Positions 52,933-62,194 of a stretch of DNA of 64,000 nucleotides are shown in pieces. How positions within the stretch are numbered: the stretch's first letter is position 1; each line of letters begins with the position of its first letter. Below the pieces are notes generated by a model. That model was given only the letters and a program-made list of their open reading frames with translations, was not told the DNA's origin and searched no databases. Location of the stretch: positions 444,257 through 508,256 of the forward strand of contig CAVZQE010000020.1 in the NCBI GenBank assembly GCA_963777325.1, read 5' to 3'. Both the position numbers and the translations under genes were made by a program. Source of the stretch: JAFAXA01 sp963777325. GTDB lineage: Bacteria > Pseudomonadota > Alphaproteobacteria > Acetobacterales > Acetobacteraceae.

Positions 52933-54798
52933 TCACACGCCGCGTCGCCGCGCTGAGTCGGTCGCGGCGGATGATTTCGGATCGACCCACCACGTCTCGA
53001 AGTCGAGCCCCGCGCGGATCGGCTTCGCCGGGTGGCCGAAACGGTCCCAATAGGCCAGCCGCAGGCTTTGCAGATGCCAGTGCGGCACGATGAACCAGTT
53101 CCAGAGCAGGACCCGATCCAGCGCATGCGTGGCGGTCATAAGCTGCTCGCGGCTGCTCGCGTTGATGACGCGATCGACGAGCGCGTCGATCGCCTTGCTG
53201 CACACGCCCATGAGGTTGTCGCTGCCCTCGGCGCGCGCGCTGCCGCACGTCCAGTACCCAACCTGCTCGTTGCCGGGGCTGTCGCTTTCGCCGAACACGG
53301 CCACGGTCATGTCGTAATCGAAGCTGTCCATCAGCCGCTGGTACTGGGCGGGATCGACGGTCCGGACTCGGGCCGTGATGCCGAGTCGCGACAGGTTCTG
53401 CACGTAGGGCAAGGCCACCCGTTCGAAAGCCGGCTGGCTGAGCAGGATCTCGAACGACATGCCCTCGCCGGCCGCATTGACGAGCCGGCGCTTCTTCACA
53501 TCCCAGCCCGCCTCCTTCAGCAACGCGAGAGACCGGATGAGCTGCTCGCGGTTGCTGCCCGAGCCATCCGTTACGGGAAGCATGAACTCCTGCATGAACA
53601 GAGCGGGAGGCAGCGCGTCCCGGAACGGCTCCAACGCCGCGAGCTCATCGCCCGCGGGAATGCCGCTGGACGCAAGGTCGCTGTTGCTGAAGTAACTCTT
53701 CGTGCGGGTATAGGAGTCGTAGAACAGGTTCTTGTTGGCCCACTCGAAATCGTAGGCCCAGGCGAGCGCCTGCCGCACGCGCGCGTCCTGGAAGATCGGC
53801 CGGCGCGTGTTCATCGCGAAACCCTGCATGCCGGTCGGAAGATGGTGCCGCACTTCCTCCTTCTTCACGAGGCCCTTGAGCACAGCCGGAAACCCGTAGC
53901 CGGTCGCCCAGTCCTTGGCGACGTTCTCCTGCCGGAAGTCGATCTGCCCGGCCTTGAAGGCCTCGAAGGCGATCGTGGCGTCCCGGAAATACTCGGTTCG
54001 CAGAGTGTCGAAATTGTTCATGCCCCGTCCGGTCGGAAGATCCCGCGCCCACCAGTCCGGCACGCGCCGGAACGAGAGCGTGCGGCCGAACTCGAAGCGT
54101 CCGATCTTGTAGGGACCGGAGCCGAGCGGCGGCTCGGTCAGCGGCTGCGTGAAGTCCCTTCCCTGCCACCAATGCTTGGGGAGAATCGCCATTTCGCCGA
54201 GAATTTGCGGCAGCTCGCGATTCCGGTTCGACTTGAACCGGAACACGACTCGACGCGGGCTTTCGGCTGTCGCGCTCTCCACGTCGGCATAATACTGCCG
54301 ATAGAAGGGCCGCCCCTTGTCGCGCAGCGTCTCGAAGGTCCATGCCACGTCCTCGGCCGTGACCGGCTTGCCGTCATGAAACCGCGCCTGCGGCCGGATC
54401 TCGAACGCGACCCACATCCGATCGTGCGGCAGCTCGATCACCTCGGCCAGATGCCCATAGGTGGTGGCCGCTTCGTCCGCGGAGGCGATCAGCAGGGCGT
54501 CATAGATGCGGCCGATGTCGCTCGGCGCGTTGCCCCGGATAATGTACTGATTGAAACTGTCGAATGTGCCGACGGTGCTCAGCGCCACCTCGCCGCCCTT
54601 GGGGGCATCGGGGTTGACGTAGGGGAAATAGGGAAAATCCGGCGGCAGGGCCGGCGTTCCAAGCATCGACAGGCCGTGCGCGCGGGTAACGGCGCTGCCG
54701 CTGGAAGCGGGCACCTCCGGTTCGTCCGCTCGCGCGAGACCGCCACGGGCCGACATCCCGGCCAGAGCAGCGAGCAGGACGGACCGTCTGCGCAGCAT
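52933..54798 (-). CDS. yejA: Peptide ABC transporter substrate-binding protein (YejA)
   Basis: A 621-residue periplasmic binding protein of SBP family 5. Signal peptide about 1-24 (RRRSVLLAALAGMSARGGLA, Arg-rich and possibly Tat). Then come GTPALPPDFPYFPYVNPDAP and KGGEVALSTVGTFDSFNQYI, RPQARFHDGKPVTAEDVAWT, and MAILPKHWWQGRDFTQPLTE, then NTRRPIFQDARVRQALAWAY. This is the YejA subtype. It opens the yejABEF operon. Confidence 0.95.
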   Translation of the reverse strand: MLRRRSVLLAALAGMSARGGLARADEPEVPASSGSAVTRAHGLSMLGTPALPPDFPYFPYVNPDAPKGGEVALSTVGTFDSFNQYIIRGNAPSDIGRIYDALLIASADEAATTYGHLAEVIELPHDRMWVAFEIRPQARFHDGKPVTAEDVAWTFETLRDKGRPFYRQYYADVESATAESPRRVVFRFKSNRNRELPQILGEMAILPKHWWQGRDFTQPLTEPPLGSGPYKIGRFEFGRTLSFRRVPDWWARDLPTGRGMNNFDTLRTEYFRDATIAFEAFKAGQIDFRQENVAKDWATGYGFPAVLKGLVKKEEVRHHLPTGMQGFAMNTRRPIFQDARVRQALAWAYDFEWANKNLFYDSYTRTKSYFSNSDLASSGIPAGDELAALEPFRDALPPALFMQEFMLPVTDGSGSNREQLIRSLALLKEAGWDVKKRRLVNAAGEGMSFEILLSQPAFERVALPYVQNLSRLGITARVRTVDPAQYQRLMDSFDYDMTVAVFGESDSPGNEQVGYWTCGSARAEGSDNLMGVCSKAIDALVDRVINASSREQLMTATHALDRVLLWNWFIVPHWHLQSLRLAYWDRFGHPAKPIRAGLDFETWWVDPKSSAATDSARRRGV

Positions 54799-54895
54799 GT
54801 CTCGTATCCCTCCGACCTCGGCGCCAGTATCCGCGCCCCGCTACGACCGGCCTACTGAAATCACCTTAACGCAGCCGCGTTCGTCGTGACGCGGG

Positions 54896-55681
54896 TCACG
54901 TCCGAAGCATCTCCACGGCCGGACCCAGCAGCCCCGGGTCGCCGACGGCCAGCACGCGGCCGTCTCCCTCGGGTCGCAGAGCCTCCCCGGACCAATCCGT
55001 GAGCAGGCCGCCCGCGCCCTGCACCACGGGCATAAGCGCCGCCCAGTCCCAGACCTTCATGTCCGCCTCGGCGATCACGTCGATCTGACCAAGCGCGAGC
55101 AGGCCATAAGCGTAGCAGTCGCCGCCCCAGGAAACCCGCCGCACGCTCCCGGCCAGCCGCTCCCAAGCGGGCCGATGCCGGCCCAGCATCTCGGGTGCGG
55201 TGCAGGACAATTCGGCCTCGGCGAGCGAGGGGCAGGCGCGGCATCCGGTACGGCCGCCGAACTTTCCCTGAAAGCGCGTCGGGCGTCCGGCCGCGCCTAC
55301 CCAGCGCTCGCCTGTGACCGGCTGGTCGATGATGCCGAGAACCGGCGTTTCTTCGTCCAGCAAGGCAATCAGCGTGCCGAACGTGGGCCGCCCGGTGATG
55401 AACGCCCGCGTGCCGTCGATCGGATCGAGCACCCAGCGCAGGCGCGAGTCCGGCCGGTGCAGCCCGCCCTCTTCGCCGAGGATCCCATGTTCGGGGAACC
55501 GCGCCGACAGCAGCGCGCGCATGGCCTGCTCCGCCGAACGGTCGGCGATCGTCACGGGGCTGAGATCGCCCTTGCTTTCAGCCGTCAGGCGGGTTCGGAA
55601 AAACGGGCGAATAACCGCGCCCGCCGCGTCCGCCGCCGCTCTGGCAGAGGCGAGCAGATCGTCAAGCGAGCACGAGTCCAA
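54896..55681 (-). CDS. hisN: Histidinol-phosphatase of the inositol monophosphatase family
   Basis: A 261-residue Mg-dependent phosphatase. It has HGILGEEGGLHRPD, the metal site RWVLDPIDGTRAFITGRPTF, and the second metal site DMKVWDWAALMPVVQGAGG. The residues around GRPTFGTLIALLDEETPVLG and GGDCYAYGLLALGQIDVIAE favour the HisN subgroup that completes histidine synthesis, over inositol phosphatases. That choice rests on motif memory. It ends about 100 bases from the yejA start and shares its direction. Confidence 0.85.
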   Translation of the reverse strand: MDSCSLDDLLASARAAADAAGAVIRPFFRTRLTAESKGDLSPVTIADRSAEQAMRALLSARFPEHGILGEEGGLHRPDSRLRWVLDPIDGTRAFITGRPTFGTLIALLDEETPVLGIIDQPVTGERWVGAAGRPTRFQGKFGGRTGCRACPSLAEAELSCTAPEMLGRHRPAWERLAGSVRRVSWGGDCYAYGLLALGQIDVIAEADMKVWDWAALMPVVQGAGGLLTDWSGEALRPEGDGRVLAVGDPGLLGPAVEMLRT

Positions 55682-55708
55682 GCCTGGTCGCTCGAAGCCG
55701 ACAGCTCT

Positions 55709-56485
55709 TCAGGGCGACTTCGCCGCCGGCGCCGGCGACCCCGGCCCGGCATTGGCGCCGAGCGGCATGGTTGGCGTCGTCGCGTTCGCCCGCTGTTCGG
55801 TGGGAGTCATCGTCTTCGCCGCGCCTTCGGGCTGCGCCGCCGCGTTGCTCGGCGAGGCCTTGGGCGCGCCCGCGGCAGGGCTAGCGCCCGGCTGCGGCGC
55901 CCCCTTCTGACCGCCCTGGGCGGCTGGCTGAACCGGCTCGCCGGGCGGGGGCAGCGGCTGCGGGTGGGCGGAGAGGGTGTGCAGATAGTCAATCACATTG
56001 GCGCGTTCCTGGGCATTGCTGATGCCCGCGAAAGCCATGCGCGTCCCGGGCGCGTAGCTGCTCGGCTTATGCAGCCACTCGTTCAACTCCTCATAGGTCC
56101 AGGGGCCCTTCTTCTCCTTGATCGCGGCGGAGTAGTTGAAACCCTCCATATGCGCGTGCGGCCCACCAACAACGTTGTAGAGGTTCGGTCCGACACCCGC
56201 CTTGCCGCCTTCGTTGAAGGTGTGGCACGCGACGCAGACTTTCTTCGTCACCGCCTCCCCGGCAGCCGGATCGGCCTTCGCCAGCAGCGGTGCGATCGGC
56301 GGCAGCGGTTCCTCCTTTGCGGGACCGCCGCCCGGCGCTGCTTGCGGGGCGACGTCGATCTTGATCGCCGTTTCCTTCGGACGTGAGGAGTGGACGAGCG
56401 TGTCGCCGATCAGTCCCGTCATGAAGAAGGCTATGCCGGCGACGAGCACCGAAGCGGCGATCTTGTTGCCCTCAAGCGTATCCAT
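55709..56485 (-). CDS. Membrane-anchored cytochrome c (CycM/c552 type)
   Basis: A 258-residue protein from ATG 56485. One N-terminal anchor helix (about 10-28) is followed by a linker and a class I cytochrome c domain with heme site CVACH (C84, C87, H88) and the distal Met in YAPGTRMAFAGISNAQERAN. The last 75 residues are a Pro/Ala-rich tail not needed for the fold. In alphaproteobacteria such proteins pass electrons from bc1 to the oxidase. Divergent from kdsB, 134 bases apart, the usual alphaproteobacterial arrangement. Confidence 0.92.
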   Translation of the reverse strand: MDTLEGNKIAASVLVAGIAFFMTGLIGDTLVHSSRPKETAIKIDVAPQAAPGGGPAKEEPLPPIAPLLAKADPAAGEAVTKKVCVACHTFNEGGKAGVGPNLYNVVGGPHAHMEGFNYSAAIKEKKGPWTYEELNEWLHKPSSYAPGTRMAFAGISNAQERANVIDYLHTLSAHPQPLPPPGEPVQPAAQGGQKGAPQPGASPAAGAPKASPSNAAAQPEGAAKTMTPTEQRANATTPTMPLGANAGPGSPAPAAKSP

Positions 56486-56619
56486 TCGGCGAAACACTCC
56501 GTCCCGAAGCAGCGCGACACCAGCGGGCCGCCCGTCGTTGCGCCCGGAGCGGTGCATCCATAAGGTGCAGCCACATTACGGAAACGCCAGAAGCCCATCA
56601 ACCCGTCGCGCGCCCGCCC

Positions 56620-57369
56620 GTGAACCCCATCATCGTCATCCCCGCCCGAATGGCATCCGCCCGGCTGCCCGGCAAGCCGCTCGCAAAAATCGCGGGCCGC
56701 GCGATGATCCTGCACGTGCTCGACCGCGGCCGGGAGGCCGGGATCGGACCCGTCGCGGTCGCGGTCGCGGAGCCCGAGATCGCCGAGGCGGTGCGGGGCG
56801 CGGGGGGCGTCGCGGTCATGACGGAGCCCGGACTGCCGTCGGGATCGGACCGGGTGCTCGCGGCATTGCGGGAGCTCGACCCGGACGGCGCGCATGACAT
56901 CGTGATCAATCTCCAAGGCGATCTGCCGACCATCCCGCCCGCCTATCTGCGGGCCGTCCTCGGGGCGCTGATCGAGACCGACGCCGACATCGCGACGCTT
57001 GTGGCGCCCATCGAGAGCGGGGCCGAACTGATGGCAACTTCGGTCGTCAAGGCGGCTTGCGGGTTTGCCGACGGGCGGACGGTCGCTCCCGCGCTCTATT
57101 TCTCGCGCGCGCCGATCCCTTCGGGCGATGGCCCGCACTGGCACCATATCGGCATCTACGCCTATCGCCGGGCGGCGCTGGCCCGCTTCGTGTCCCTTCC
57201 CGAGTCGCCGCTTGAGCGTAGGGAGAAGCTCGAACAGTTGCGGGCGCTGGAAGCGGGCATGCGGATCGCCTGCGCCCGTGTCGATCGCGCGCCGTTCGGC
57301 GTCGATACACCGGACGACCTCGCCCGGGTCCGCCGCCTCCTCTCCGCCCCGAACGAAAGCCCGCCGTGA
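56620..57369 (+). CDS. kdsB: CMP-KDO synthetase (3-deoxy-manno-octulosonate cytidylyltransferase)
   Basis: A 249-residue nucleotidyltransferase that activates KDO for lipopolysaccharide core synthesis. It starts with GTG 56620 (MNPIIVIPARMASARLPGKP). Also NLQGDLPTIPPAYLRAVLGA, YFSRAPIPSGDGPHWHHIGI and YAYRRAALARFVSLPESPLE, then RREKLEQLRALEAGMRI and VDTPDDLARVR. It overlaps the pheA start by four bases (GTGA). Confidence 0.96.
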   Translation: MNPIIVIPARMASARLPGKPLAKIAGRAMILHVLDRGREAGIGPVAVAVAEPEIAEAVRGAGGVAVMTEPGLPSGSDRVLAALRELDPDGAHDIVINLQGDLPTIPPAYLRAVLGALIETDADIATLVAPIESGAELMATSVVKAACGFADGRTVAPALYFSRAPIPSGDGPHWHHIGIYAYRRAALARFVSLPESPLERREKLEQLRALEAGMRIACARVDRAPFGVDTPDDLARVRRLLSAPNESPP

Positions 57370-58220
57370 CCGGAACAATCGCCTTCCAGGGTCTGCCCGG
57401 AGCCTACTCGGATCTCGCGTGCAGGACCGCGCATCCGGACATGCGGACGCTCGCCTGCGCCTCCTTCGAGGCCGCGATCGCCGCCGTGCGCGAGGGGCAG
57501 GCCGACCTCGCCATGCTTCCCTGCGAGAACAGCCTGGCGGGACGGGTGCCCGACATCCACCATCTGCTGCCCGATTCGGGGTTGTTCGTGGTCGGCGAGC
57601 ACTTCCAGCGTGTCGAGCATTGCCTGCTCGCGCCGAGCGGGGCTGCGATCGGCGGCTTGCGGCGCATCCACTCGCATCCGGTGGCGCTCGGCCAAATCCG
57701 GCGGCTGCTCCGCGACCTGAACGTGCAGCCCGTGGTGCAGGCGGATACGGCGGGCGCCGCGCAGCTCGTCGCCGAGTGGAACAGACCGGCGGACGCGGCC
57801 ATCGCCTCCTCGCTGGCCGGCGAGATCTACGGCCTCGACATCCTGCGCCGCAATGTCGAGGACGCCGAACACAACACGACGCGGTTCTACATCATGGCGC
57901 CTCGCCCGGTGAGCCCGCCGCCGGACCGGCCGGGCCTGATGACGACCTTCGTGTTCAACGTGCGCAACGTGCCCGCGGCGCTCTACAAGGCGCTTGGCGG
58001 CTTCGCGACCAACGCCGTCAACATGACGAAGCTGGAAAGCTACATGCTCGGCGGCAGCTTCACGGCCACGCAGTTCCTCTGCGACGTGGACGGCCATCCC
58101 GAACACGCGGGTCTGCGTCGGGCGCTCGAAGAACTGTCGTTCTTCTCGACCGAGGTGCGGGTGCTCGGGGTGTATGAGGCGGCCGCCTTCCGCTCGACCG
58201 AGCCAGGACGTGCGGGGTGA
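57366..58220 (+). CDS. pheA: Prephenate dehydratase
   Basis: A 284-residue cytoplasmic enzyme making phenylpyruvate. The PDT domain has IAFQGLPGAYSDLACRTA, LPCENSLAGRVPDIHHLLPD, IHSHPVALGQIRRLLRDLNV, DTAGAAQLVAEWN and the catalytic NTTRFYIMAP (Thr-Arg-Phe). The C-terminal ACT domain has VFNVRNVPAALYKALGGFAT and NAVNMTKLESYMLGGSFTAT, the Phe feedback site (ESYM region). No chorismate mutase domain is fused. Overlaps on both sides (GTGA) put it in a kdsB-pheA-yicC-gmk-AEC run. Confidence 0.96.
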   Translation: MTGTIAFQGLPGAYSDLACRTAHPDMRTLACASFEAAIAAVREGQADLAMLPCENSLAGRVPDIHHLLPDSGLFVVGEHFQRVEHCLLAPSGAAIGGLRRIHSHPVALGQIRRLLRDLNVQPVVQADTAGAAQLVAEWNRPADAAIASSLAGEIYGLDILRRNVEDAEHNTTRFYIMAPRPVSPPPDRPGLMTTFVFNVRNVPAALYKALGGFATNAVNMTKLESYMLGGSFTATQFLCDVDGHPEHAGLRRALEELSFFSTEVRVLGVYEAAAFRSTEPGRAG

Positions 58221-59110
58221 CGGCCACGCTTGCCTCGATGACGGGCTTCGCCCGCGCGGACGGGAACGCGGAGGGCGCCGCCTGGACCTGGGAACTCCGC
58301 AGCGTGAACGGACGCGGGCTCGACCTGCGGCTCAAGCTCCCCTCGGGTTACGACCGGCTGGAACCCGCGTTGCGCGAAACCGCCGGGCGGTATCTCCGGC
58401 GCGGCAACGTGCAGGCCAGCCTGGCTCTCAGGCGAGAGGAGCAGACCTGCCTCGCCGCCGATCCGCAGGCGCTGGATCAGGCGCTTGCGCTGGCGCTCGC
58501 CCTGCACGCGCGTATTCCCGGCAGCGCGCCGCCGCGCGCCGAGGCATTGCTGGCGCTGCCCGGCGTGCTCCGCGCCGTCGCCCCCGCGGATGCGGGCGAC
58601 CACGGCCCGCCACTCGACCGAGAGCTGACCCTCGGGTTCGAGCAAGCGCTCGCGCAACTCGTGGCGGCACGTCAGGGCGAAGGCGCGCGCCTGTCCGCGA
58701 CGCTGGCCAGCTTGCTCGCGGAGCTCGCTGCCCTCCGGACGCGGGCCGCATCCGACGCCGCCCTCCAGCCCGAGGCACAGCGGGAGCGGCTGCTCGGCAC
58801 CGTGCGGGCCTTGCTGTGCGAAGCCCCTCCCTTGCCGGAAGAGCGGATCGCGCAGGAAGTGGCGCTGCTGGCCGCGCGGTCGGACGTCCGGGAGGAACTC
58901 GACCGGCTGAACAGCCACATCCAGGCGGCGCACGCGCTGCTCGCGGAGGGGGCAGGAATCGGCCGACGCTTCGATTTTCTGGCGCAAGAGTTCAACCGCG
59001 AAGCGAACACGCTGTGCAGCAAGTCCGCCTCGGCCGCGCTGACGGCCACCGGCCTGCGTCTGAAAGCGGTCATCGAGCAGTTGCGCGAGCAGGTGCAGAA
59101 CATCGAATGA
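58217..59110 (+). CDS. yicC: YicC family endoribonuclease
   Basis: A 297-residue soluble protein starting at GTG. The N-terminal domain has SMTGFARADGNAEGAAWTWE and LRSVNGRGLDLRLKLPSGYD. The DUF1732 C-terminus has DVREELDRLNSHIQAAHALL and GRRFDFLAQEFNREANTLCS with conserved acidic and His/Glu residues. Characterised YicC proteins are RNases that cleave small RNAs. It overlaps gmk by ATGA, as in many proteobacteria. Confidence 0.95.
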   Translation: MTATLASMTGFARADGNAEGAAWTWELRSVNGRGLDLRLKLPSGYDRLEPALRETAGRYLRRGNVQASLALRREEQTCLAADPQALDQALALALALHARIPGSAPPRAEALLALPGVLRAVAPADAGDHGPPLDRELTLGFEQALAQLVAARQGEGARLSATLASLLAELAALRTRAASDAALQPEAQRERLLGTVRALLCEAPPLPEERIAQEVALLAARSDVREELDRLNSHIQAAHALLAEGAGIGRRFDFLAQEFNREANTLCSKSASAALTATGLRLKAVIEQLREQVQNIE

Positions 59111-59730
59111 AACTTGAACGGCGCGGCGTCTGCCTGGTGATCGCGGCGCCGTCGGGGGCCGGGAAAAGCTCGATCACCCGCGCGCTGCTGGCGCTCGAAC
59201 CCGGCCTCACGCTCTCTGTGAGCGTGACCACGCGGCCGCCAAGGCAGCGGGAGCGGCACGGCGTCGACTACTTCTTCCAGACTGAGGCCGAGTTCGGGGC
59301 GCTGGCGCGCTCCGGGGGGCTCCTGGAATGGGCGACCGTGTTCGGCCGCAGCTACGGCACGCCGCGCCGCCCAGTCGAGGACGCGCTCGCCTGCGGGCGC
59401 GACGTCGCGTTTGACATCGACTGGCAGGGCCATCGCAACCTGCGGGCGGCGCTGCCCCGCGACGTCGTCAGCGTGTTCATCCTCCCGCCCTCGCTCGGAG
59501 CGCTTGAGCAGCGGCTGCGCGCGCGCGGATCGGACACGCAAGCGGAGATCGAGCGTCGGATGGCGGCGGCCCGGGCGGAGATCGCGCACTGGCACGAGTT
59601 CGACCATGTGATCGTCAACGCCGCGTTCGACGATGCCGTCGCCTCCGTGCGCGCCGTTCTGCACGCCGCTCGCCTCGCCACCCATCGCCAGGCAAATCTG
59701 GCCGGTTTCGTCCAGATTCTGATCGCGTGA
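59107..59730 (+). CDS. gmk: Guanylate kinase
   Basis: A 207-residue enzyme phosphorylating GMP to GDP. The P-loop is IAAPSGAGKSSITRALLALE; next come LSVSVTTRPPRQRERHGVDY, LLEWATVFGRSYGTPRRPVE, the Walker B-like DVAFDIDWQGHRNLRAALP, and the lid RGSDTQAEIERRMAAARAEI. The ATG at 59107 is in the ATGA overlap with yicC; the frame is open upstream as an antisense-like artefact. The stop overlaps the GTG of the next gene. Confidence 0.96.
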   Translation: MKLERRGVCLVIAAPSGAGKSSITRALLALEPGLTLSVSVTTRPPRQRERHGVDYFFQTEAEFGALARSGGLLEWATVFGRSYGTPRRPVEDALACGRDVAFDIDWQGHRNLRAALPRDVVSVFILPPSLGALEQRLRARGSDTQAEIERRMAAARAEIAHWHEFDHVIVNAAFDDAVASVRAVLHAARLATHRQANLAGFVQILIA

Positions 59731-60656
59731 CCGCCGGCACGTTGTTCGCGATCATCGCGCCGATCTTCGCGATGATCGTCATGGGTCAGCTCGCCATTCG
59801 CTTCGAGATCATGGACCGGGGAGGCCTGCGGGGACTCAACGATCTGGTATTCTTCGCCGCCCTGCCGTGCCTGCTCTTCCGCTCCGTCGTCCAAGCGCCG
59901 GAGTTCTCCGTGCTCGCGATCGCGTCCGCCTATTTCACAGCTGGTCTAGCGATCTACGCGGCGGCCTTCGCGTTCGCGATGCTGGTTCTGCGCACGGGCC
60001 TGTCGCGCGCGGCGATGCTCGCGCTCAATGCATCGTACGGGAACACCGTGCTCATGGGCGTGCCGGTGATCGCCGGCGCGTATGGGGTGGACGGCATCTC
60101 CTCGCTGCTCGGAATCGTGTCGCTGCAATCGATCGTGTTCCTGCCCATGACGACCGTGCTGATGGAGGTCGGCGGCAACCGGCGGACCAACCTGCGCACC
60201 CTGCTCCGGATTACGGTGCTCGGGATCGTCCGCAACCCGATCATTCTGTCTCTCGTATTCGCTCTGATCTGGCGCGCGATCGGTATTCCGGTGCCGGCGG
60301 CGCTCGACGGATGGCTCAAGATGCTGGGCGCGGCGGGGCCGCCGCTCGCCCTCTTCTGCCTGGGCGCGTCGCTGCCTGTCGTGAAGGTGGGCGGGGTCGC
60401 GCGCGAGGTGCTGATCTGCTCGGCGCTGAAGCTGATCGTGATGCCTTTGCTCGTGTGGCTGGTCGCGCGCACGGCCGGACTGTCGGGCCTTCCGCTCGCC
60501 GTCGCGATCATGACCGGCGCCCTGCCCACGGGCGCCAACGCTTTCATGATCGCCCGGAACGCGAAGACGGGATTGGAGGCGTCGGCGGCGACCGTCGTCG
60601 TCGCGACCGCGTCCTTCCCCTTCAGCCTGGCGCTGATCCTCGCCGTGACCGGCTGA
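59727..60656 (+). CDS. AEC family transporter (auxin efflux carrier-like)
   Basis: A 309-residue, ten-helix carrier with a GTG start overlapping the gmk stop. Marks are FAIIAPIFAMIVMGQLAIRF, FAALPCLLFRSVVQAPEFSV, the central NASYGNTVLMGVPVIAGAYG, and the second-half GASLPVVKVGGVAREVLICS, then ALPTGANAFMIARNAKTGLE. Members export or import small carboxylates such as malate or malonate. The substrate here is not known. It converges on selO with a 3-base gap. Confidence 0.9.
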   Translation: MTAGTLFAIIAPIFAMIVMGQLAIRFEIMDRGGLRGLNDLVFFAALPCLLFRSVVQAPEFSVLAIASAYFTAGLAIYAAAFAFAMLVLRTGLSRAAMLALNASYGNTVLMGVPVIAGAYGVDGISSLLGIVSLQSIVFLPMTTVLMEVGGNRRTNLRTLLRITVLGIVRNPIILSLVFALIWRAIGIPVPAALDGWLKMLGAAGPPLALFCLGASLPVVKVGGVAREVLICSALKLIVMPLLVWLVARTAGLSGLPLAVAIMTGALPTGANAFMIARNAKTGLEASAATVVVATASFPFSLALILAVTG

Positions 60657-60659
60657 TCT

Positions 60660-62078
60660 TCACAGGCCGTACGCGCGCTGCATATCCGTGATCGTTGCGA
60701 GCTTCGCCTCGAACAGCGACCAGTCGTCCGCGGCGGCGATCGGCGCCCAGATCGCCTCGACCTCGTCGATCAGCATGCCGCAGGGGGTCCGGCCGGAGAA
60801 ATAGGGCCGGTCGGGATCAGTGCCTGCCGCTGGCCCGAAAGCGGCCAAGGCGGCCCGGACCGGCGCGAACGTCTCGCTTGCATAGGCCGGACCGGCCGGA
60901 CCGCTAGCGGCGTGATCGGACCGAGCGAGGCCGCCGTACCAATCGAAGAACGCCTGTTCGAACGGAACCTGCGCTTGCTGGAGGAACGGAAACCAGGCCC
61001 GCACCAGCGCCGCGTCGGCCTCCGCGCCCGCGCTCGCGAGACCAAGCCGCCGCAGCACGGCCGCCCTCAGCGCGACCTGAAACCGCGACGAGAACTGGTG
61101 CAGCACCGCGACCAGTTCATCCTCCCCGGCCAGCGGCAGCAGGCACTCGGCCAGTCGGCTGAGATTCCACAGCAGCGTCTCCGGCTGGCGGCCATAGGCG
61201 TAGAGGCCCGTATGGTCGAAATACGCCGCCGTGAACCCTGGATCGAACACCGGCAAAAATCGCCACGGCCCGTAGTCGAAGCTCTCGCCCGTGATGTTGA
61301 TGTTGTCCGTGTTCAGGACTGCATGGACGAACCCGGCCGCCATCCATTGCCCGCCGAGCACCGCGACCCGGGCCGTGACTTCGTCCAGGAAGGCGACGGT
61401 TCGCGCGGCCTCGTCGTCCCGCCACGCGGCGGGCAGGTAGCTGCGGATGCTGTAGTCGCGCAACCGCCGGAGGTTCTCCGTATCCTCGTAGAACGCCAGC
61501 CGCTGAAACGTGCCGATGCGGATATGCGAGTGGCTCAGACGCACGAGCACGGCCGAGCGCGTCGGCGACGGCTCGTCGCCGCGCATCAGCGCTTCCCCGG
61601 TCTCGATCACGCTCAGCGTCTTCGAGGTATAGACGCCGAGCGCCTCTAGCATGCGTGTTGCCAGCACTTCCCTGACCGCGCCCTTGAGCGTCAGCCGCCC
61701 GTCCCCGCCGCGCGACCATGGCGTCCTGCCGCTGCCCTTGGTCCCGAGATCGAGCAGACGGCCATCCACGAGATCATGGAATTGCGCCAGCAGAAAGCCG
61801 CGCCCGTCCCCCAGATCCGGGTTGTACTGACGGAACTGGTGGCCGTGATAGCGGAGCGCGAGCGGCCTCTTGTGGCTGCCAGGCAGCGGCTCGAGCCGCC
61901 CCATATAGGTCAGCCATTCATCCGGCGTCAGCGCGTCGAGGCCGATGCGCGCCGCCGCGCGGTCGTCGCGGTAGCGCAGCGTCAGCGCCGGGAACTCCGC
62001 CGGAGCGACCACATCGTAAAAAGCGTCGCCGAGTTCGGCATGGGCGGTCGAGGGGCGGGCTTCGGGGCGCGGGGACAT
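60660..62078 (-). CDS. selO: Protein adenylyltransferase SelO (YdiU/UPF0061)
   Basis: A 472-residue pseudokinase that transfers AMP to protein hydroxyls. ATG 62078 is chosen over the upstream one. Marks are LALRYHGHQFRQYNPDLGDG, then RGFLLAQFHDLVDGRLLDLG, TKGSGRTPWSRGGDGRLTLK, and VREVLATRMLEALGVYTSKT. The metal/ATP site is GFVHAVLNTDNINITGESFD and YGPWRFLPVFDPGFTAAYFD. The usual C-terminal Cys-Ser redox switch is absent: it ends MQRAYGL. In E. coli it responds to oxidative stress. Confidence 0.93.
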   Translation of the reverse strand: MSPRPEARPSTAHAELGDAFYDVVAPAEFPALTLRYRDDRAAARIGLDALTPDEWLTYMGRLEPLPGSHKRPLALRYHGHQFRQYNPDLGDGRGFLLAQFHDLVDGRLLDLGTKGSGRTPWSRGGDGRLTLKGAVREVLATRMLEALGVYTSKTLSVIETGEALMRGDEPSPTRSAVLVRLSHSHIRIGTFQRLAFYEDTENLRRLRDYSIRSYLPAAWRDDEAARTVAFLDEVTARVAVLGGQWMAAGFVHAVLNTDNINITGESFDYGPWRFLPVFDPGFTAAYFDHTGLYAYGRQPETLLWNLSRLAECLLPLAGEDELVAVLHQFSSRFQVALRAAVLRRLGLASAGAEADAALVRAWFPFLQQAQVPFEQAFFDWYGGLARSDHAASGPAGPAYASETFAPVRAALAAFGPAAGTDPDRPYFSGRTPCGMLIDEVEAIWAPIAAADDWSLFEAKLATITDMQRAYGL

Positions 62079-62194
62079 GAGGCGGCATGTGGGCGCTCCG
62101 CCGGCGCGCTCCCAGGGGGCCGGGGGGTGGCGCGGCATCGTTGCCGACCCGGCGCGGGAGCGGCACAGTACCGCGCGTTCCTGGAGGACACATC

